Part shown: piece after piece, positions 41,155 to 51,456 of the stretch
Numbering within the stretch: position 1 is the stretch's first letter
Layout of the letters: each line of letters opens with the position of its first letter
Assembly (NCBI GenBank): GCA_049841275.1
Contig: JASGDN010000055.1
Location: 76,609 to 140,608 of the forward strand
From: JASGDN01 sp049841275
Lineage (GTDB): Bacteria > Chloroflexota > Chloroflexia > Thermomicrobiales > UBA6265
Direction of reading: 5' to 3'
Length of the DNA stretch: 64,000 nt
Notes under the pieces: generated by a model
What the model saw: only the letters and a program-made list of their open reading frames with translations
Told to the model about the DNA's origin: nothing
Database searches by the model: none
Translations under genes and position numbers: made by a program

Positions 41155-42231
41155 ATGCCTTACGCCGCCATCACGGGATGGGGAACAGCCATTCCGGAAC
41201 GCATCCTCACCAACCAGGATCTCGAGCAGATCGTCGAGACCTCTGACGAGTGGATCGTCTCGCGGACTGGTATCCGCGAGCGCCATATCGTGAGTGGCGG
41301 CGAAAGCACCACTTCGCTCGGCGCGGGCGCGGCGCGGCAAGCTCTGGCGAAGGCCGGACGCGATGCCAGCGAGATCGACCTCATCGTCGTCGCGACGGCT
41401 ACCCCGGACGATTTCCTCGTCTCCCAGGCATGCCTGATCCAGGCCGACCTCGGCGGCGAGGCCGCGGCGTTCGATGTCGGCGCCGCCTGCGCTGGCTTCG
41501 TCACCGCGCTCTCCGTCGCCTCGCAATTCGTGATCGGCGGTGTCTATCGGCGTGTGCTGGTGATCGGCGTCGACACTCTCACCCGCTACGTCGACTACCA
41601 GGACCGCGGCACCTGCATCCTCTTCGGCGACGGCGCCGGCGCCGTCGTGCTGGAGGCCACCGAGGAATCGCGCGGGCTGCTTTCTACCGTGCTCGGCGCG
41701 GACGGCAACGGCCATAAACACCTCTACGTGCCTGGCCGCACGAAGTACGTCGCCAATTCGGCCAAGCTGGTGCCGGAATCGGCCGCCATCTTCGCCGAGG
41801 AAAGCCCGTACATGAAGATGAACGGTCGGGAGGTCTTCAAGTTCGCCGTCCAGGCGATGGGCGATTCCGCCGTGGAGGCCGTCGAGAAAGTCGGCCTTTC
41901 GTTCGACGATATCGCCATGCTCATCCCGCACCAGGCGAACGCCCGTATCATCGACGCTGCCGCCCGCCGGCTCGACCTTCCGCGCGAGAAGGTGTGGGTG
42001 AATGTCGATCGCTTCGGCAATACCTCCGCTGCTTCCGTGCCAATTGCGCTCGCCGAGGCTGCAGACGCTGGCGCGTTGAACGAGGGGGATAACGTCGTGC
42101 TCGTCGCCTTCGGCGCGGGTCTCGCCTGGGCCGCCGGAGTCGTGCGCTGGGGTGTTGCCGGCGTCGAATCGCCACACGCCGAGGAAGCCCAGCCGGTCGC
42201 TGCGACGACCACAGCCACGACTACGGCCTGA
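41155..42231 (+). CDS. fabH: Beta-ketoacyl-ACP synthase III
   Basis: A 358-residue condensing enzyme that starts fatty-acid synthesis from acetyl- or branched acyl-CoA and malonyl-ACP. The catalytic triad is visible: Cys in DVGAACAGFVTAL, His in PHQANARII and Asn in FGNTSAAS. ETSDEWIVSRTGIRERHI is the diagnostic N-terminal segment. About 28 Ala/Thr-rich residues are added after the usual end (from SPHAEEAQP). The open frame starts at 40555, overlapping rpmF in another frame, and is discarded. fabG follows after 34 nt. Confidence 0.95.
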   Translation: MPYAAITGWGTAIPERILTNQDLEQIVETSDEWIVSRTGIRERHIVSGGESTTSLGAGAARQALAKAGRDASEIDLIVVATATPDDFLVSQACLIQADLGGEAAAFDVGAACAGFVTALSVASQFVIGGVYRRVLVIGVDTLTRYVDYQDRGTCILFGDGAGAVVLEATEESRGLLSTVLGADGNGHKHLYVPGRTKYVANSAKLVPESAAIFAEESPYMKMNGREVFKFAVQAMGDSAVEAVEKVGLSFDDIAMLIPHQANARIIDAAARRLDLPREKVWVNVDRFGNTSAASVPIALAEAADAGALNEGDNVVLVAFGAGLAWAAGVVRWGVAGVESPHAEEAQPVAATTTATTTA

Positions 42232-42265
42232 TCCCGTCCGTCCGCTATCGTACAGGAGCGACTGC

Positions 42266-43024
42266 ATGTCCGAACCAACGAAGAAGGTCGCCGTCGTCAC
42301 CGGCGGCACGCGCGGCATCGGCCTCGCCATTTCCCACCGCCTGCTCGCCGACGGCTTCGACGTGCTCGCTACCTACCGGGGCGACAGCGCCGCCGCCGAA
42401 ACCGCCGCGGCCGAACTCCAGGAGACCGCTGGCGAGCGCACGATCGAGATCCTCGCTGCCGACATCTCCACAGCGGATGGCGCCGGCCTGACGATCGAGA
42501 CCGCCGTCCAGAAGCTCGGACGTATCGACGCGCTGATCAACAATGCCGGCATCACGCGCGACAGCCTCATCATGCGCATGAGCGAGTCCGATTGGGACGA
42601 CGTGATCGACACGAACCTGAAGGGTGCCTTCCTGACCAGCAAGGCGGCCATTCGCCCGATGTTGCGCCAGCGATCCGGCCGCATCGTGAACCTCACCTCG
42701 GTCGTCGGCCTTGTCGGCAACGCCGGCCAGGCCAACTACGCCGCCGCGAAGGCCGGGCTCGTCGGCCTGACGAAGACGCTGGCGAAGGAGGTCGGATCGC
42801 GCGGCATCACCGTGAATGCGGTCGCGCCGGGCTTTATCGCCACGCGCCTGACCGAGGTCCTACCCGACGAGAACAAGGACTTCCTGCTCAAGAGCACGCC
42901 GCTTGGCCGCTTCGGGTCGCCGGAGGATATTGCGGGCGCGGTCTCGTTCCTGGTATCGCCGGACGCCGCCTTCATCACCGGTCACGTCCTGACGGTCGAT
43001 GGCGGCCTCTTCATGGCGTCGTAG
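42266..43024 (+). CDS. fabG: 3-oxoacyl-ACP reductase
   Basis: A 252-residue short-chain dehydrogenase reducing beta-ketoacyl-ACP with NADPH. The cofactor loop is VVTGGTRGIGLAI. NNAGITRDSLIMRMSESDWDDVI is typical of FabG. The catalytic Ser is in NLTSVVGLVGNAGQ and Tyr/Lys in NYAAAKAGLVGLTK. The end HVLTVDGGLFMAS is normal. ACAGGAG precedes the ATG. It sits 34 nt after fabH, in one operon. fabD and fabF are not here, so the pathway genes are scattered. Confidence 0.94.
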   Translation: MSEPTKKVAVVTGGTRGIGLAISHRLLADGFDVLATYRGDSAAAETAAAELQETAGERTIEILAADISTADGAGLTIETAVQKLGRIDALINNAGITRDSLIMRMSESDWDDVIDTNLKGAFLTSKAAIRPMLRQRSGRIVNLTSVVGLVGNAGQANYAAAKAGLVGLTKTLAKEVGSRGITVNAVAPGFIATRLTEVLPDENKDFLLKSTPLGRFGSPEDIAGAVSFLVSPDAAFITGHVLTVDGGLFMAS

Positions 43025-43082
43025 CGAATTCGGGTGAGTCCCGCCTGGCGTCCACGAGGCCGACCAACCAGACACCACCCAT

Positions 43083-43259
43083 GTCATGTTGAGCGCAGCG
43101 AAACACCCCCGTGCGAAGCACATCCGGCAAAGCCGGATCCAGGACGCAGCATCGTTGAGCTCGTGCGGATGCATGGGTGCCATGCGTGAGAGTCCCACCG
43201 GATATCGATTTCGGTCGATAGCACTTCGCGCGGGGGTCCTTCGCTCCGCTCAGGATGAC
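43083..43259. repeat. Composite dispersed repeat with 20-bp imperfect inverted ends
   Basis: The left end GTCATGTTGAGCGCAGCGAA (43083-43102) and right end TTCGCTCCGCTCAGGATGAC (43240-43259) are inverted copies with about four mismatches. Inside lies a smaller ATCCGGC-AAA-GCCGGAT hairpin. Non-coding, between fabG and accC. It is related to the repeats at 19419 and 23073. Confidence 0.55.
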
Positions 43260-43390
43260 GGGGGAAGGGTCCTGATGGTCCGGGGACGATTCTGGACGAT
43301 CTGTCCGGGTACACTTCGATACAACAGGTTTTGCATCGTCGGCGCGGGCGGAATCGCGGACGATTCCCCCGCCGTTCGGGAGGCACATCG

Positions 43391-44809
<1,419 letters not shown>

Positions 44810-44815
44810 CATGCG

Positions 44816-44845
44816 CGCAGTCCGGATGTGAATTTCCGGACTGCG
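44816..44845 (+). terminator. 11-bp stem hairpin after accC
   Basis: CGCAGTCCGGA pairs with TCCGGACTGCG across an 8-nt loop, 7 nt after the accC stop. It separates accC from nusB. Confidence 0.65.
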
Positions 44846-44915
44846 TCGTCAATCCGAACAACCAGTCGTGTCCTCCATTCCACCGCGCTCCAACCAGAAG
44901 GCGTTGCATTTCATC

Positions 44916-45827
44916 ATGTCCGACCATTCCGACCATCCCCTGCACGGCCAGCCGAATCCCTCCACGTCCGGCGAGATTCCGGAAGCCGTGCCCGCTGCAT
45001 CCGCCGATGCTCCAGCCGCCCCGAAGGCAGCCCGCAAGCGGCGTTCGAAAGGCCCGGGCAAAGGCCAGCGCAAGATGACCAAGGAAGAGGAAGCCGCCCG
45101 CCGGGCGCGATACCTCTCCCGTCGTCACCACGGACGCGTGCTGGCCATGCAGATGCTTTTCGAGCAGGATGTGGCCCAGCACGACCTCGGCGACATCCTG
45201 GAGCGTATGCAAACGGACTCCGACGAACCCGTGCCCGCCATCACCGGCGAATACGCGGCCAAGCTGACCACCGGTATCCAGACCTCCCGCGAGGCGATCG
45301 ACGCCCGCATCGCGGCGGCGGCCCCGGCCTTCCCGGTCACACAGCTCGCTTCGATCGACCGCAATGTCATGCGCATCGCGATCTGGGAGATGGTGACCAA
45401 CGAGGTGCCAGTGCGGGTCGCGATCAATGAAGCGGTTGAAATCGCCAAGCATTACGGTGGACCCAGTTCCGGAAAGTTCGTGAACGGCGTCCTTGGCACC
45501 ATCGCCAAGACCCTCGCGCGAGAGAAGGCGGAGCCTGTCGACGCCACGCCGGACGCCTCCAGCGAATCGGCGTTGGAGGACGCCAACAACGTCGTCTCTC
45601 CGGACGAGGCGGTCGCGATCACGCCGGACGCGCTTCCGGAAGGCGCTATCCTCGTCTCCGACGAGCATCCCGAACCTGACTCCGACAGCGCATCATCGCT
45701 GGGCGCGATTGCCATTACCGATGAGTCGGACCCGGAAAGCGCATCGGAGGACGATCCCTCCATTCCCACCGAGCCGGCGCAGGACGACATCCCGGACGAT
45801 GGGCCTTCCACCGACCACGATATCTGA
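44916..45827 (+). CDS. nusB: Transcription antitermination factor NusB, extended
   Basis: A 303-residue protein whose core (about residues 75-210) is NusB, the antitermination partner of NusE on rRNA boxA. Core marks are HHGRVLAMQMLFEQD, YAAKLTTGIQTSREAIDARI, LASIDRNVMRIAIWEM and RVAINEAVEIAKHYGGPSSGKFVNGVLGTI. It is about twice normal length. An Ala/Lys-rich N-terminal arm (AARKRRSKGPGKGQRK) and an acidic, Ser/Asp-rich C-terminal tail of about 90 residues are added. The start could be the ATG at 44916 or a GTG at 44868; neither has a strong RBS. Confidence 0.87.
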   Translation: MSDHSDHPLHGQPNPSTSGEIPEAVPAASADAPAAPKAARKRRSKGPGKGQRKMTKEEEAARRARYLSRRHHGRVLAMQMLFEQDVAQHDLGDILERMQTDSDEPVPAITGEYAAKLTTGIQTSREAIDARIAAAAPAFPVTQLASIDRNVMRIAIWEMVTNEVPVRVAINEAVEIAKHYGGPSSGKFVNGVLGTIAKTLAREKAEPVDATPDASSESALEDANNVVSPDEAVAITPDALPEGAILVSDEHPEPDSDSASSLGAIAITDESDPESASEDDPSIPTEPAQDDIPDDGPSTDHDI

Positions 45828-46319
45828 GGCGCTCGGCCGGCATCGCAGTTCCCGTCATTCCGCATGCAGAATAGCCTGTTCAGGAGCATGCGATGACGGT
45901 GAATGGGTTGCTGTCCTGTCCTGAACCCTCCCTGCATATTATCCCGACGAACCAAAGCCGAAGCCGGTTTGGTAGCTTACGGATTCCGTCGTAGTGTTGT
46001 GGAACTGCGCGACACGAGGGATGCAGCGGAGTCGAGGGATGACAGCCACGCACGGGGCCTGGCCTCATTGCAGCGGACCTGGCCCGTACCACTGGCCAAC
46101 TCCATCCGATCGTAGCCTACCCGCCTGCACGGGCATTCGTGTATCATCTTTCCGATTCGCATGCAGGAGACACGGCCATGTCGCCCTCCGCGAGCGAGGC
46201 TGTTATGCTTCGATCGTGCCTGCCTGCGGGCGCACGTGTCCCGCTGGACACGCTTTACGACATGCAGACAAGCCCCAGGCTTGCGCACACGATTCGCATA
46301 CGTTCGAGGAGGATCTGGG
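45828..46319. other. Spacer nusB-acpP with repeat-like palindromes
   Basis: No protein-coding frame is convincing. GTCATTCCGCATGC (45854-45867) and GCATGCGATGAC (45886-45897) form an imperfect palindrome. GAGGGATGCAGCGGAGTCGAGGGATGACAG near 46018-46047 is another dispersed-repeat type. The acpP leader occupies the right end (RBS AGGAGG near 46307-46312). Confidence 0.4.
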
Positions 46320-46559
46320 TTGGCAACTGTACTTGAGCGAGTTCAGGGCATCGTCGCTGAGCGTCTTGGGGTCGACGCGGAGAAGGTCGTGCCCGAGGCC
46401 GAGTTCATCGGCGATCTCGACGCGGACTCGCTGGACCTCGTTGAAGTCATCATGGCCTTCGAGCAGGAATTCGATCTCGAGATCAAGGACGAAGACGCGG
46501 AGAAGATCCGCACCGTCGGCGATGCCGTGGCGTACATCAACGAGCATCAGGAGTCCTAG
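46320..46559 (+). CDS. acpP: Acyl carrier protein
   Basis: A 79-residue ACP carrying the growing acyl chain. The Ser for phosphopantetheine is in FIGDLDADSLDLVEVIMAFE. The ends are standard (VLERVQGIVAERLGVDAEKV and VGDAVAYINEHQES). The start is a TTG at 46320 with AGGAGG seven bases before it; upstream ATGs in frame would add non-homologous sequence. The rare TTG start may limit output. It is the fourth fatty-acid gene in this block, after fabH, fabG and accC. Confidence 0.93.
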   Translation: MATVLERVQGIVAERLGVDAEKVVPEAEFIGDLDADSLDLVEVIMAFEQEFDLEIKDEDAEKIRTVGDAVAYINEHQES

Positions 46560-47114
46560 ACCCGCGAGTGGAAGCGGACGACCTGTGACAGCACGGGGAG
46601 CGCCGGCGGGCATCGCCCGGAACGGCGTTCCCATCCATAGCCGGAGGTGAATGGCTATGCGCCAGCGCCTCTGGCATCCGGACGAACCGTGTATCCATTC
46701 TGGTCGTCTCCGACACCGCTGACACCCACAGCCTCCGTGAACCTCCCTCGCGCCACTGGAGCTCCATCTGTCGATCGTCGCCTGCCCGCGTAGGGCGCAA
46801 GGCTTCGGGACTGACGCAATGGACACGGCGCAACCGCAATTGTACTGGCTCGAAACGTACCCGGCCCAACCCGAGGCCACTTGGGTCCGTTTCGGCTTGT
46901 CTGGCGTTTGGCCGTTCCTTGCCCCTTCCCGATCCGGCATCGGCAGCTCTCCCTGGATCACCGCCGCACCGAACTCCTCCGGGTTCCGGCTGACGGCTTC
47001 GTGTTTCATCCCGCCCCGTCCACCCGGACGACTGGGCTGAAGCAAGCGATCGACGGAAGCATCGGCGCCCGGCTTGCTCCGGACGCCCCAGAAAACGGCG
47101 AAGGGAACCAGACC
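46560..47114. other. Spacer acpP-tatC, no gene seen
   Basis: A 555-bp region. Open frames on both strands are Pro/Ser/Arg-rich without recognisable motifs or RBS. No tatA or tatB-like helix is present. A small CGGGC-ATC-GCCCG hairpin near 46608-46620 could follow acpP. Confidence 0.4.
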
Positions 47115-48011
47115 ATGAGTTCATTGCCAAGGAAGATTGGCTCGGGATCGGTCAGTGCGCTGGCCAAGACTGCCCGCGCGATGCGTGACCCACTCAAACC
47201 CTATCGCGCAATCAGGGACATCTACGGCCCGGATGACGGCACCGAGGACGTGTTCGAGGAGATGACGCTCCAGGAACACCTCGTCGAGTTGCGCGACCGC
47301 ATCATGAAGGTCGTGATCGCTCTCGTGGTCGGCATGATCATCGGCTTCTACTTCCAGGGCGGCATCCTCGAAAACATTCGCGACAAGGCCAATGCCACCG
47401 AAGGTCTCGACGTTCGCAGTCCAACCGACCCGATTACCCTGACCTTCAAAGTCTCGTTCTATGTTGCCATCGCCATCATTGCCCCAGTGATCGTCTACCA
47501 GATTGTCGCGTTCCTCTCCCCCGGCCTTACGCGGAAGGAGAAACGTGTTCTCTTTTCCGCACTGCCGTTCGTCTCGATCCTCTTCATTCTCGGCGTCGTC
47601 TATGGCTATTCGGTCGCTGCGCCCCGTGCTCTGCACTTCCTGTCGACCTGGAACCTCGGCGTCTACACCTGGCAGCCGGACGGCCCCGAGGTCATCAGCT
47701 TCTTCCTGACCCTGATGATTGGTCTTGGACTTGCGTTCCAGCTTCCGGTCATCATGTTCATCCTTGCCAAGATCGGTATCGTGACGACGAAAAAGCTGCG
47801 TGAATGGCGACGCTACGCCATCCTCGTGCTCTGCGTGGTCGCGGCGATCATCACACCCAGCACCGACCCGTTCAACATGGCGATTGTTGCCATCCCGCTT
47901 GTGATCCTCTACGAGTTCGGTCTGATCGTCACTGCCGTCTTCGCCAAGACCTCCCTCCGCGACAAGCTGCCGGAGATGGCCGAGATGGCGACACCCGCCG
48001 ATCGCAAATAG
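47115..48011 (+). CDS. tatC: Sec-independent translocase subunit TatC
   Basis: A 298-residue membrane protein with six helices, the receptor for twin-arginine signal peptides. An N-terminal cytoplasmic part of about 55 residues precedes the conserved EMTLQEHLVELRDRIM, which includes the functional Glu. The loop TFKVSFYVAIAIIAPVIVYQ and the PGLTRKEKR segment are typical, and FQLPVIMFILAKIGIV is the conserved fifth region. GAAGGGA precedes the ATG at 47115. tatA is not adjacent. It ends at a 21-bp stem hairpin convergent with the dehydrogenase. Confidence 0.95.
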   Translation: MSSLPRKIGSGSVSALAKTARAMRDPLKPYRAIRDIYGPDDGTEDVFEEMTLQEHLVELRDRIMKVVIALVVGMIIGFYFQGGILENIRDKANATEGLDVRSPTDPITLTFKVSFYVAIAIIAPVIVYQIVAFLSPGLTRKEKRVLFSALPFVSILFILGVVYGYSVAAPRALHFLSTWNLGVYTWQPDGPEVISFFLTLMIGLGLAFQLPVIMFILAKIGIVTTKKLREWRRYAILVLCVVAAIITPSTDPFNMAIVAIPLVILYEFGLIVTAVFAKTSLRDKLPEMAEMATPADRK

Positions 48012-48025
48012 CCATCCTCACGCGT

Positions 48026-48071
48026 GACACAGGGTGGGACCCGTCCAACTGGACGGGTCCCACCCTGTGTC
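48026..48071. terminator. 21-bp stem, AACT tetraloop between convergent genes
   Basis: Arms at 48026-48046 and 48051-48071 pair perfectly. It lies between the tatC stop (48011) and the end of the hydroxyacid dehydrogenase (48162). Likely a two-way terminator for tatC and the haem operon. Confidence 0.72.
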
Positions 48072-48161
48072 CTGAACCGCCGGGCGCATGCCTGTCATGC
48101 AGGTCCGGGGCAACCGTTTGCCGAGGTGCGTTGCCGCGCCTGGAATGACAGGGCGGCACGC

Positions 48162-49157
48162 TCAGGCTGGATTGACGCGATTCACCACCGGTTCCTCAGC
48201 AAAGAACGCCGCGAAGTTCCGCACCGCCAGATCGACCATCAGCGCGATCGCCTCGGCCGTGCGTCCGGCCATATGCGGCGTCAGCAGCAGGTTGTCGAGC
48301 GTCAGCAACACCGGCGGAATGTCCGGCTCTCCCTCGACCACATCCAGCGCCGCACCGGCAATCGCCCGCCGCTGGAGCGCCTCGACGAGCGCATCGGTGT
48401 CCACTACCGAGCCGCGTCCGATATTGACGAGATAGCCGCTCGGCCCGAGCCGGTCCAGCACGTCCCGCCCGACGATATGGTAGGTTCCTTCCCCGCCCGG
48501 CGCGGCGAGCACCAGGAAGTCGGACCATTCGGCAAGGTCGCGCAGATCCGCGAAAAACCGGTAAGGCGAGTCCGCAACCGGACGCCGGTTCGTATATCCG
48601 ATCTTCATCTCGAACCCGTTTGCGGCCCGTTTCGCGATTGCGCTCCCGATCATCCCCAGCCCGAAGATTCCCAGGTTGCGCCCGGTCACGCCGACGCGCT
48701 TGAATGGAAAGTCGGTCCGCTCGCCGGGCAAGGCGGCATCGCGTTTCGGCGACGAGAAGTTGGACCATCCGCCACCCTTCACCGCGAGACAGGACGGCAC
48801 GATCGTCCCGGCAATCGCCAGCAGCAACGTCATTGCATGATCGGCGACCGCGACGGTATTCGTGCCGCGTCCGTTCGTGACCACGATTCCCCGCGCGTTT
48901 GCCGTGCCGAGGTCGATCTTCTCGAACCCGGCACCGATCGCGGAGATGATCTTCAAGTCGGGCAGCTTCGCGATCTCGTTTCCCGTCAGGCCGAGCGAAC
49001 CGTTCGTGAGCACTGCCACGGCGTCGGGGACAGCATCCACCGCGGCATCGCGCCCACCGTGTTCACCAGCGAGGAAGACTTCGAACCCGATATCTTCCAG
49101 CTGTCGCCGCGCGTCCGGGGAGATGTCGATGATGACCAGCAGTTTCCGAGACACCAT
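48162..49157 (-). CDS. D-2-hydroxyacid dehydrogenase (glyoxylate/hydroxypyruvate reductase-like)
   Basis: A 331-residue NAD(P)-dependent dehydrogenase. The Rossmann loop is LGIFGLGMIGSAIAKRA. The catalytic Arg is in NIGRGSVVDTD, Glu in AALDVVEGEPDIP and His in LLTPHMAGRT. The GRGTNTVAVADHAMTLLLA segment is shared with GhrB and similar reductases of glyoxylate, hydroxypyruvate and 2-ketogluconate. GGGGAGG precedes the ATG at 49157. It is the last gene of the minus-strand haem cluster, 114 nt after hemE, though its reaction is unrelated to haem. Confidence 0.87.
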   Translation of the reverse strand: MVSRKLLVIIDISPDARRQLEDIGFEVFLAGEHGGRDAAVDAVPDAVAVLTNGSLGLTGNEIAKLPDLKIISAIGAGFEKIDLGTANARGIVVTNGRGTNTVAVADHAMTLLLAIAGTIVPSCLAVKGGGWSNFSSPKRDAALPGERTDFPFKRVGVTGRNLGIFGLGMIGSAIAKRAANGFEMKIGYTNRRPVADSPYRFFADLRDLAEWSDFLVLAAPGGEGTYHIVGRDVLDRLGPSGYLVNIGRGSVVDTDALVEALQRRAIAGAALDVVEGEPDIPPVLLTLDNLLLTPHMAGRTAEAIALMVDLAVRNFAAFFAEEPVVNRVNPA

Positions 49158-49271
49158 GTTCCTCCCCGCCACCAATGCGCCCGATCCCGCACCGGGCATC
49201 CTGGATGCACGGTCGCACCGGAATCTACGCAGTGTCAAGTCCACACGCCACGGATTCTGGTGGATGAGGAC

Positions 49272-50339
49272 CTACGCCCGGACCTCAGACATCCTGGAAG
49301 CCATGTGGACCCGCTCCACGACCCGGGCAAGCTGGTCGGGATCGGTCTGCGGCAGGATGCCGTGACCGAGATTGAAGACGTGTCCAGGCCGCCCGGCCGC
49401 CTGCGCCAGGACGCGGTCGACCTGCATTTGCACGGCCTCCCAAGGGGCGAGCAGCGTTGCAGGATCGAGGTTGCCCTGAATGCCCTTGTTGGCTCCGATC
49501 GTCGCCCACGCCGCATCGAGCGGCAGCCGCCAGTCCACGCTGACGATGTTACAACCAGTCTGTGCGATCTGGTCCAGGAGCTGCACCGTTCCGGTACTGA
49601 AGTGAATCGTCGGCGCAAGGCCCTTCAGCGCGGCGAAGATCCGGGAGGTGTAGGGAGCCACGTAGTCGCGGTATTGGTCGGGGCTGCACAGGCCCAGCCA
49701 CGAGTCGAAGAGTTGCACGACATCCGCACCGGCCGCGATCTGCCCCTTGAGATACGCAATCGTGACATCGGTGATCTTCGTCATCAGCGCGTGCCAGAGA
49801 TCTGGAGCGCCGATCATCATCGACTTGGTGAGCGGGTATTCCTTCGTCGGCCGTCCGTCGATCAGGTAGCAGGCAAGCGTGAAGGGTGCCCCGGCAAACC
49901 CGAGAACCGCGCCGCGCTCACCCAGCTCCTTCCGGAGCAGCGTCAGCGCCTCCAGCACGTAGGGGGTGCCTTCGTCTGGGCCGACCACGCGGATGCGGTC
50001 GATATCCTCAGCCGTGCGGATCGGATTCGCGATCACCGGTCCAACGCCCGGCTTGATCTCGAACTCGATCCCCATGCCTTCCAGCGGCAGCATGATGTCC
50101 GCGAAGAGCACCGCGCCATCGACCCCCAGGCGATCGACCGGCATCAGCGTCGCCTCGACCGCAAGCTCCGGCGTGTGCGCGAGTGTCATGAAGTCGTGCT
50201 TCTTGCGCAGTGCGCGGTATTCCGGCAGGCAGCGTCCCGCCTGGCGCATGAACCAGACCGGCGTGCAATCGACTGGCTGGCGGTTTGCGGCAGCGAGGAA
50301 GCGTTGCTTCCCGCTCATGGTGGTAGAGGTGACGGGCAT
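49272..50339 (-). CDS. hemE: Uroporphyrinogen decarboxylase
   Basis: A 355-residue enzyme converting uroporphyrinogen III to coproporphyrinogen III. The signature VWFMRQAGRCLPEYRAL holds the substrate-binding Arg residues. ADIMLPLEGMGIEFEIKPGVGP, FAGAPFTLACYLIDG, QLFDSWLG and FNLGHGILPQTDPD are all conserved. The longer frame to 50507 reads through a dispersed repeat and is rejected. The ATG at 50339 lies after a C-run and lacks a good RBS, as does the later in-frame ATG at 50318. It is the third gene of the haem operon. Confidence 0.94.
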   Translation of the reverse strand: MPVTSTTMSGKQRFLAAANRQPVDCTPVWFMRQAGRCLPEYRALRKKHDFMTLAHTPELAVEATLMPVDRLGVDGAVLFADIMLPLEGMGIEFEIKPGVGPVIANPIRTAEDIDRIRVVGPDEGTPYVLEALTLLRKELGERGAVLGFAGAPFTLACYLIDGRPTKEYPLTKSMMIGAPDLWHALMTKITDVTIAYLKGQIAAGADVVQLFDSWLGLCSPDQYRDYVAPYTSRIFAALKGLAPTIHFSTGTVQLLDQIAQTGCNIVSVDWRLPLDAAWATIGANKGIQGNLDPATLLAPWEAVQMQVDRVLAQAAGRPGHVFNLGHGILPQTDPDQLARVVERVHMASRMSEVRA

Positions 50340-50379
50340 CGGGGGGGAGTCCGTTCGTATGGAGGGGCCGACCAAGAAG

Positions 50380-50420
50380 CCTGCCCTGAGCGATCCTGAG
50401 CGCGGTCGAAGGACGAAGGG
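50380..50420. repeat. Dispersed repeat between hemB and hemE
   Basis: CCTGCCCTGAGCGATCCTGAGCGCGGTCGAAGGACGAAGGG is of the same CTGAGCG/GTCGAAGGA flavour as intergenic repeats in other Chloroflexota. It splits the haem operon between hemB (ends 50443) and hemE (starts 50339). Confidence 0.45.
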
Positions 50421-50442
50421 TGCCGGCCCGTCGGGAGCAGCG

Positions 50443-51456
50443 TCAGCGAGCAAGCCAGCGGGCGGCTTCCTTTGCATGGTAGGTGATGATGCGGTCGGCG
50501 CCGGCACGCTTCATCGAGAGCAATGTCTCCAGCACCACGCGTTCCTCGTCGATCCAGCCACGTTCGGCAGCGGCCTTGATCATCGCGAACTCGCCCGAGA
50601 CGTTGTAGGCGATGAAGGGCGCCTCGAACCGGTCGCTCGCTGCCCGCAGGATGTCGAGGTAGGCCAACGCCGGTTTCACGATGATGAGGTCTGCCCCTTC
50701 CTGCAGGTCGATCGCGATTTCGCGCATCGCCTCCTGCGCGTTGCCGGGGTCCATCTGGTGCGAACGCCGGTCCCCGAATGCGGGTGTTGAACCGGCAGCA
50801 TCGCGGAACGGCCCGTAATACGCCGATGCATATTTCGCCGCGTAGGACATGATCGGGATCTCCGTAAATCCCGCATCGTCGAGCGCCGCACGAATCCACG
50901 CGACGCGGCCATCCATCATGTCGGATGGTGCGACGATGTCCGCACCAGCTCGCGCGTGGCTGACTGCGGTCTGCGCCAGCAGCGGAATCGTCCGGTCATT
51001 GTCCACCACGCCATCGATCAGCACCCCGCAATGCCCATGATCGGTGTACTCACAGGCGCATACATCGGTGATGACCAGTATCTCCGGCGTATGCGTCTTG
51101 ATCTGGCGCACCGCCTCCTGCACGATCCCATGTTCTGCGAACGCCTCGCTGCCGATCGCGTCCTTGTGCTCGGGAATCCCGAAGAGCAACACGGCGCGGA
51201 TGCCAAGCGACAGCAACTCGTCAATCTCCGCATCGAGATGGTCCAGCGAGAGCTGATACTGTCCCGGCATCGAACCGATCGGGTTGCGGATGTTCGTCCC
51301 CTCGGCCACGAAGAGCGGATAGACGAAATCCTCGGCACGGACCTCGTGTTCGCGTACGAAATCTCGCATGGCAGCGGTCCGGCGCGTGCGCCGGGTCCGC
51401 GTGAATCCGGACAGCGCCGTCGACTCGGCGTTGGTTGAGAGGATGGATGCGCTCAT
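50443..51456 (-). CDS. hemB: Porphobilinogen synthase (delta-aminolevulinate dehydratase)
   Basis: A 337-residue enzyme condensing two ALA molecules to porphobilinogen. The zinc site is DVCACEYTDHGHCG with three Cys. The Schiff-base lysines are in PIMSYAAKYASAYYGPFRDAA and DLIIVKPALAYLDI. The N-terminus RTRRTRRTAAMRDFVREHEV is family-typical. Its ATG overlaps the stop of hemCD by four bases, so translation is coupled. It is the Zn-dependent type rather than the Mg-only type. Confidence 0.96.
   Translation of the reverse strand: MSASILSTNAESTALSGFTRTRRTRRTAAMRDFVREHEVRAEDFVYPLFVAEGTNIRNPIGSMPGQYQLSLDHLDAEIDELLSLGIRAVLLFGIPEHKDAIGSEAFAEHGIVQEAVRQIKTHTPEILVITDVCACEYTDHGHCGVLIDGVVDNDRTIPLLAQTAVSHARAGADIVAPSDMMDGRVAWIRAALDDAGFTEIPIMSYAAKYASAYYGPFRDAAGSTPAFGDRRSHQMDPGNAQEAMREIAIDLQEGADLIIVKPALAYLDILRAASDRFEAPFIAYNVSGEFAMIKAAAERGWIDEERVVLETLLSMKRAGADRIITYHAKEAARWLAR

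Noticed and set aside
46594..47045. Possible genes in both strands of the acpP-tatC gap, including a hoped-for tatA
   Set aside because: No frame has a hydrophobic N-terminal helix or an RBS. The frames are Pro/Ser/Arg-rich and look non-coding.
48024..50399. Plus-strand open frame of 791 codons across the dehydrogenase and hemE
   Set aside because: Composition is Arg/His/Asp-rich with no motifs, and both minus-strand genes it overlaps are certain.
50340..50507. 56-residue N-terminal extension of hemE
   Set aside because: It would overlap the end of hemB and read through a dispersed repeat; HemE homologues begin near MSGKQRFL.
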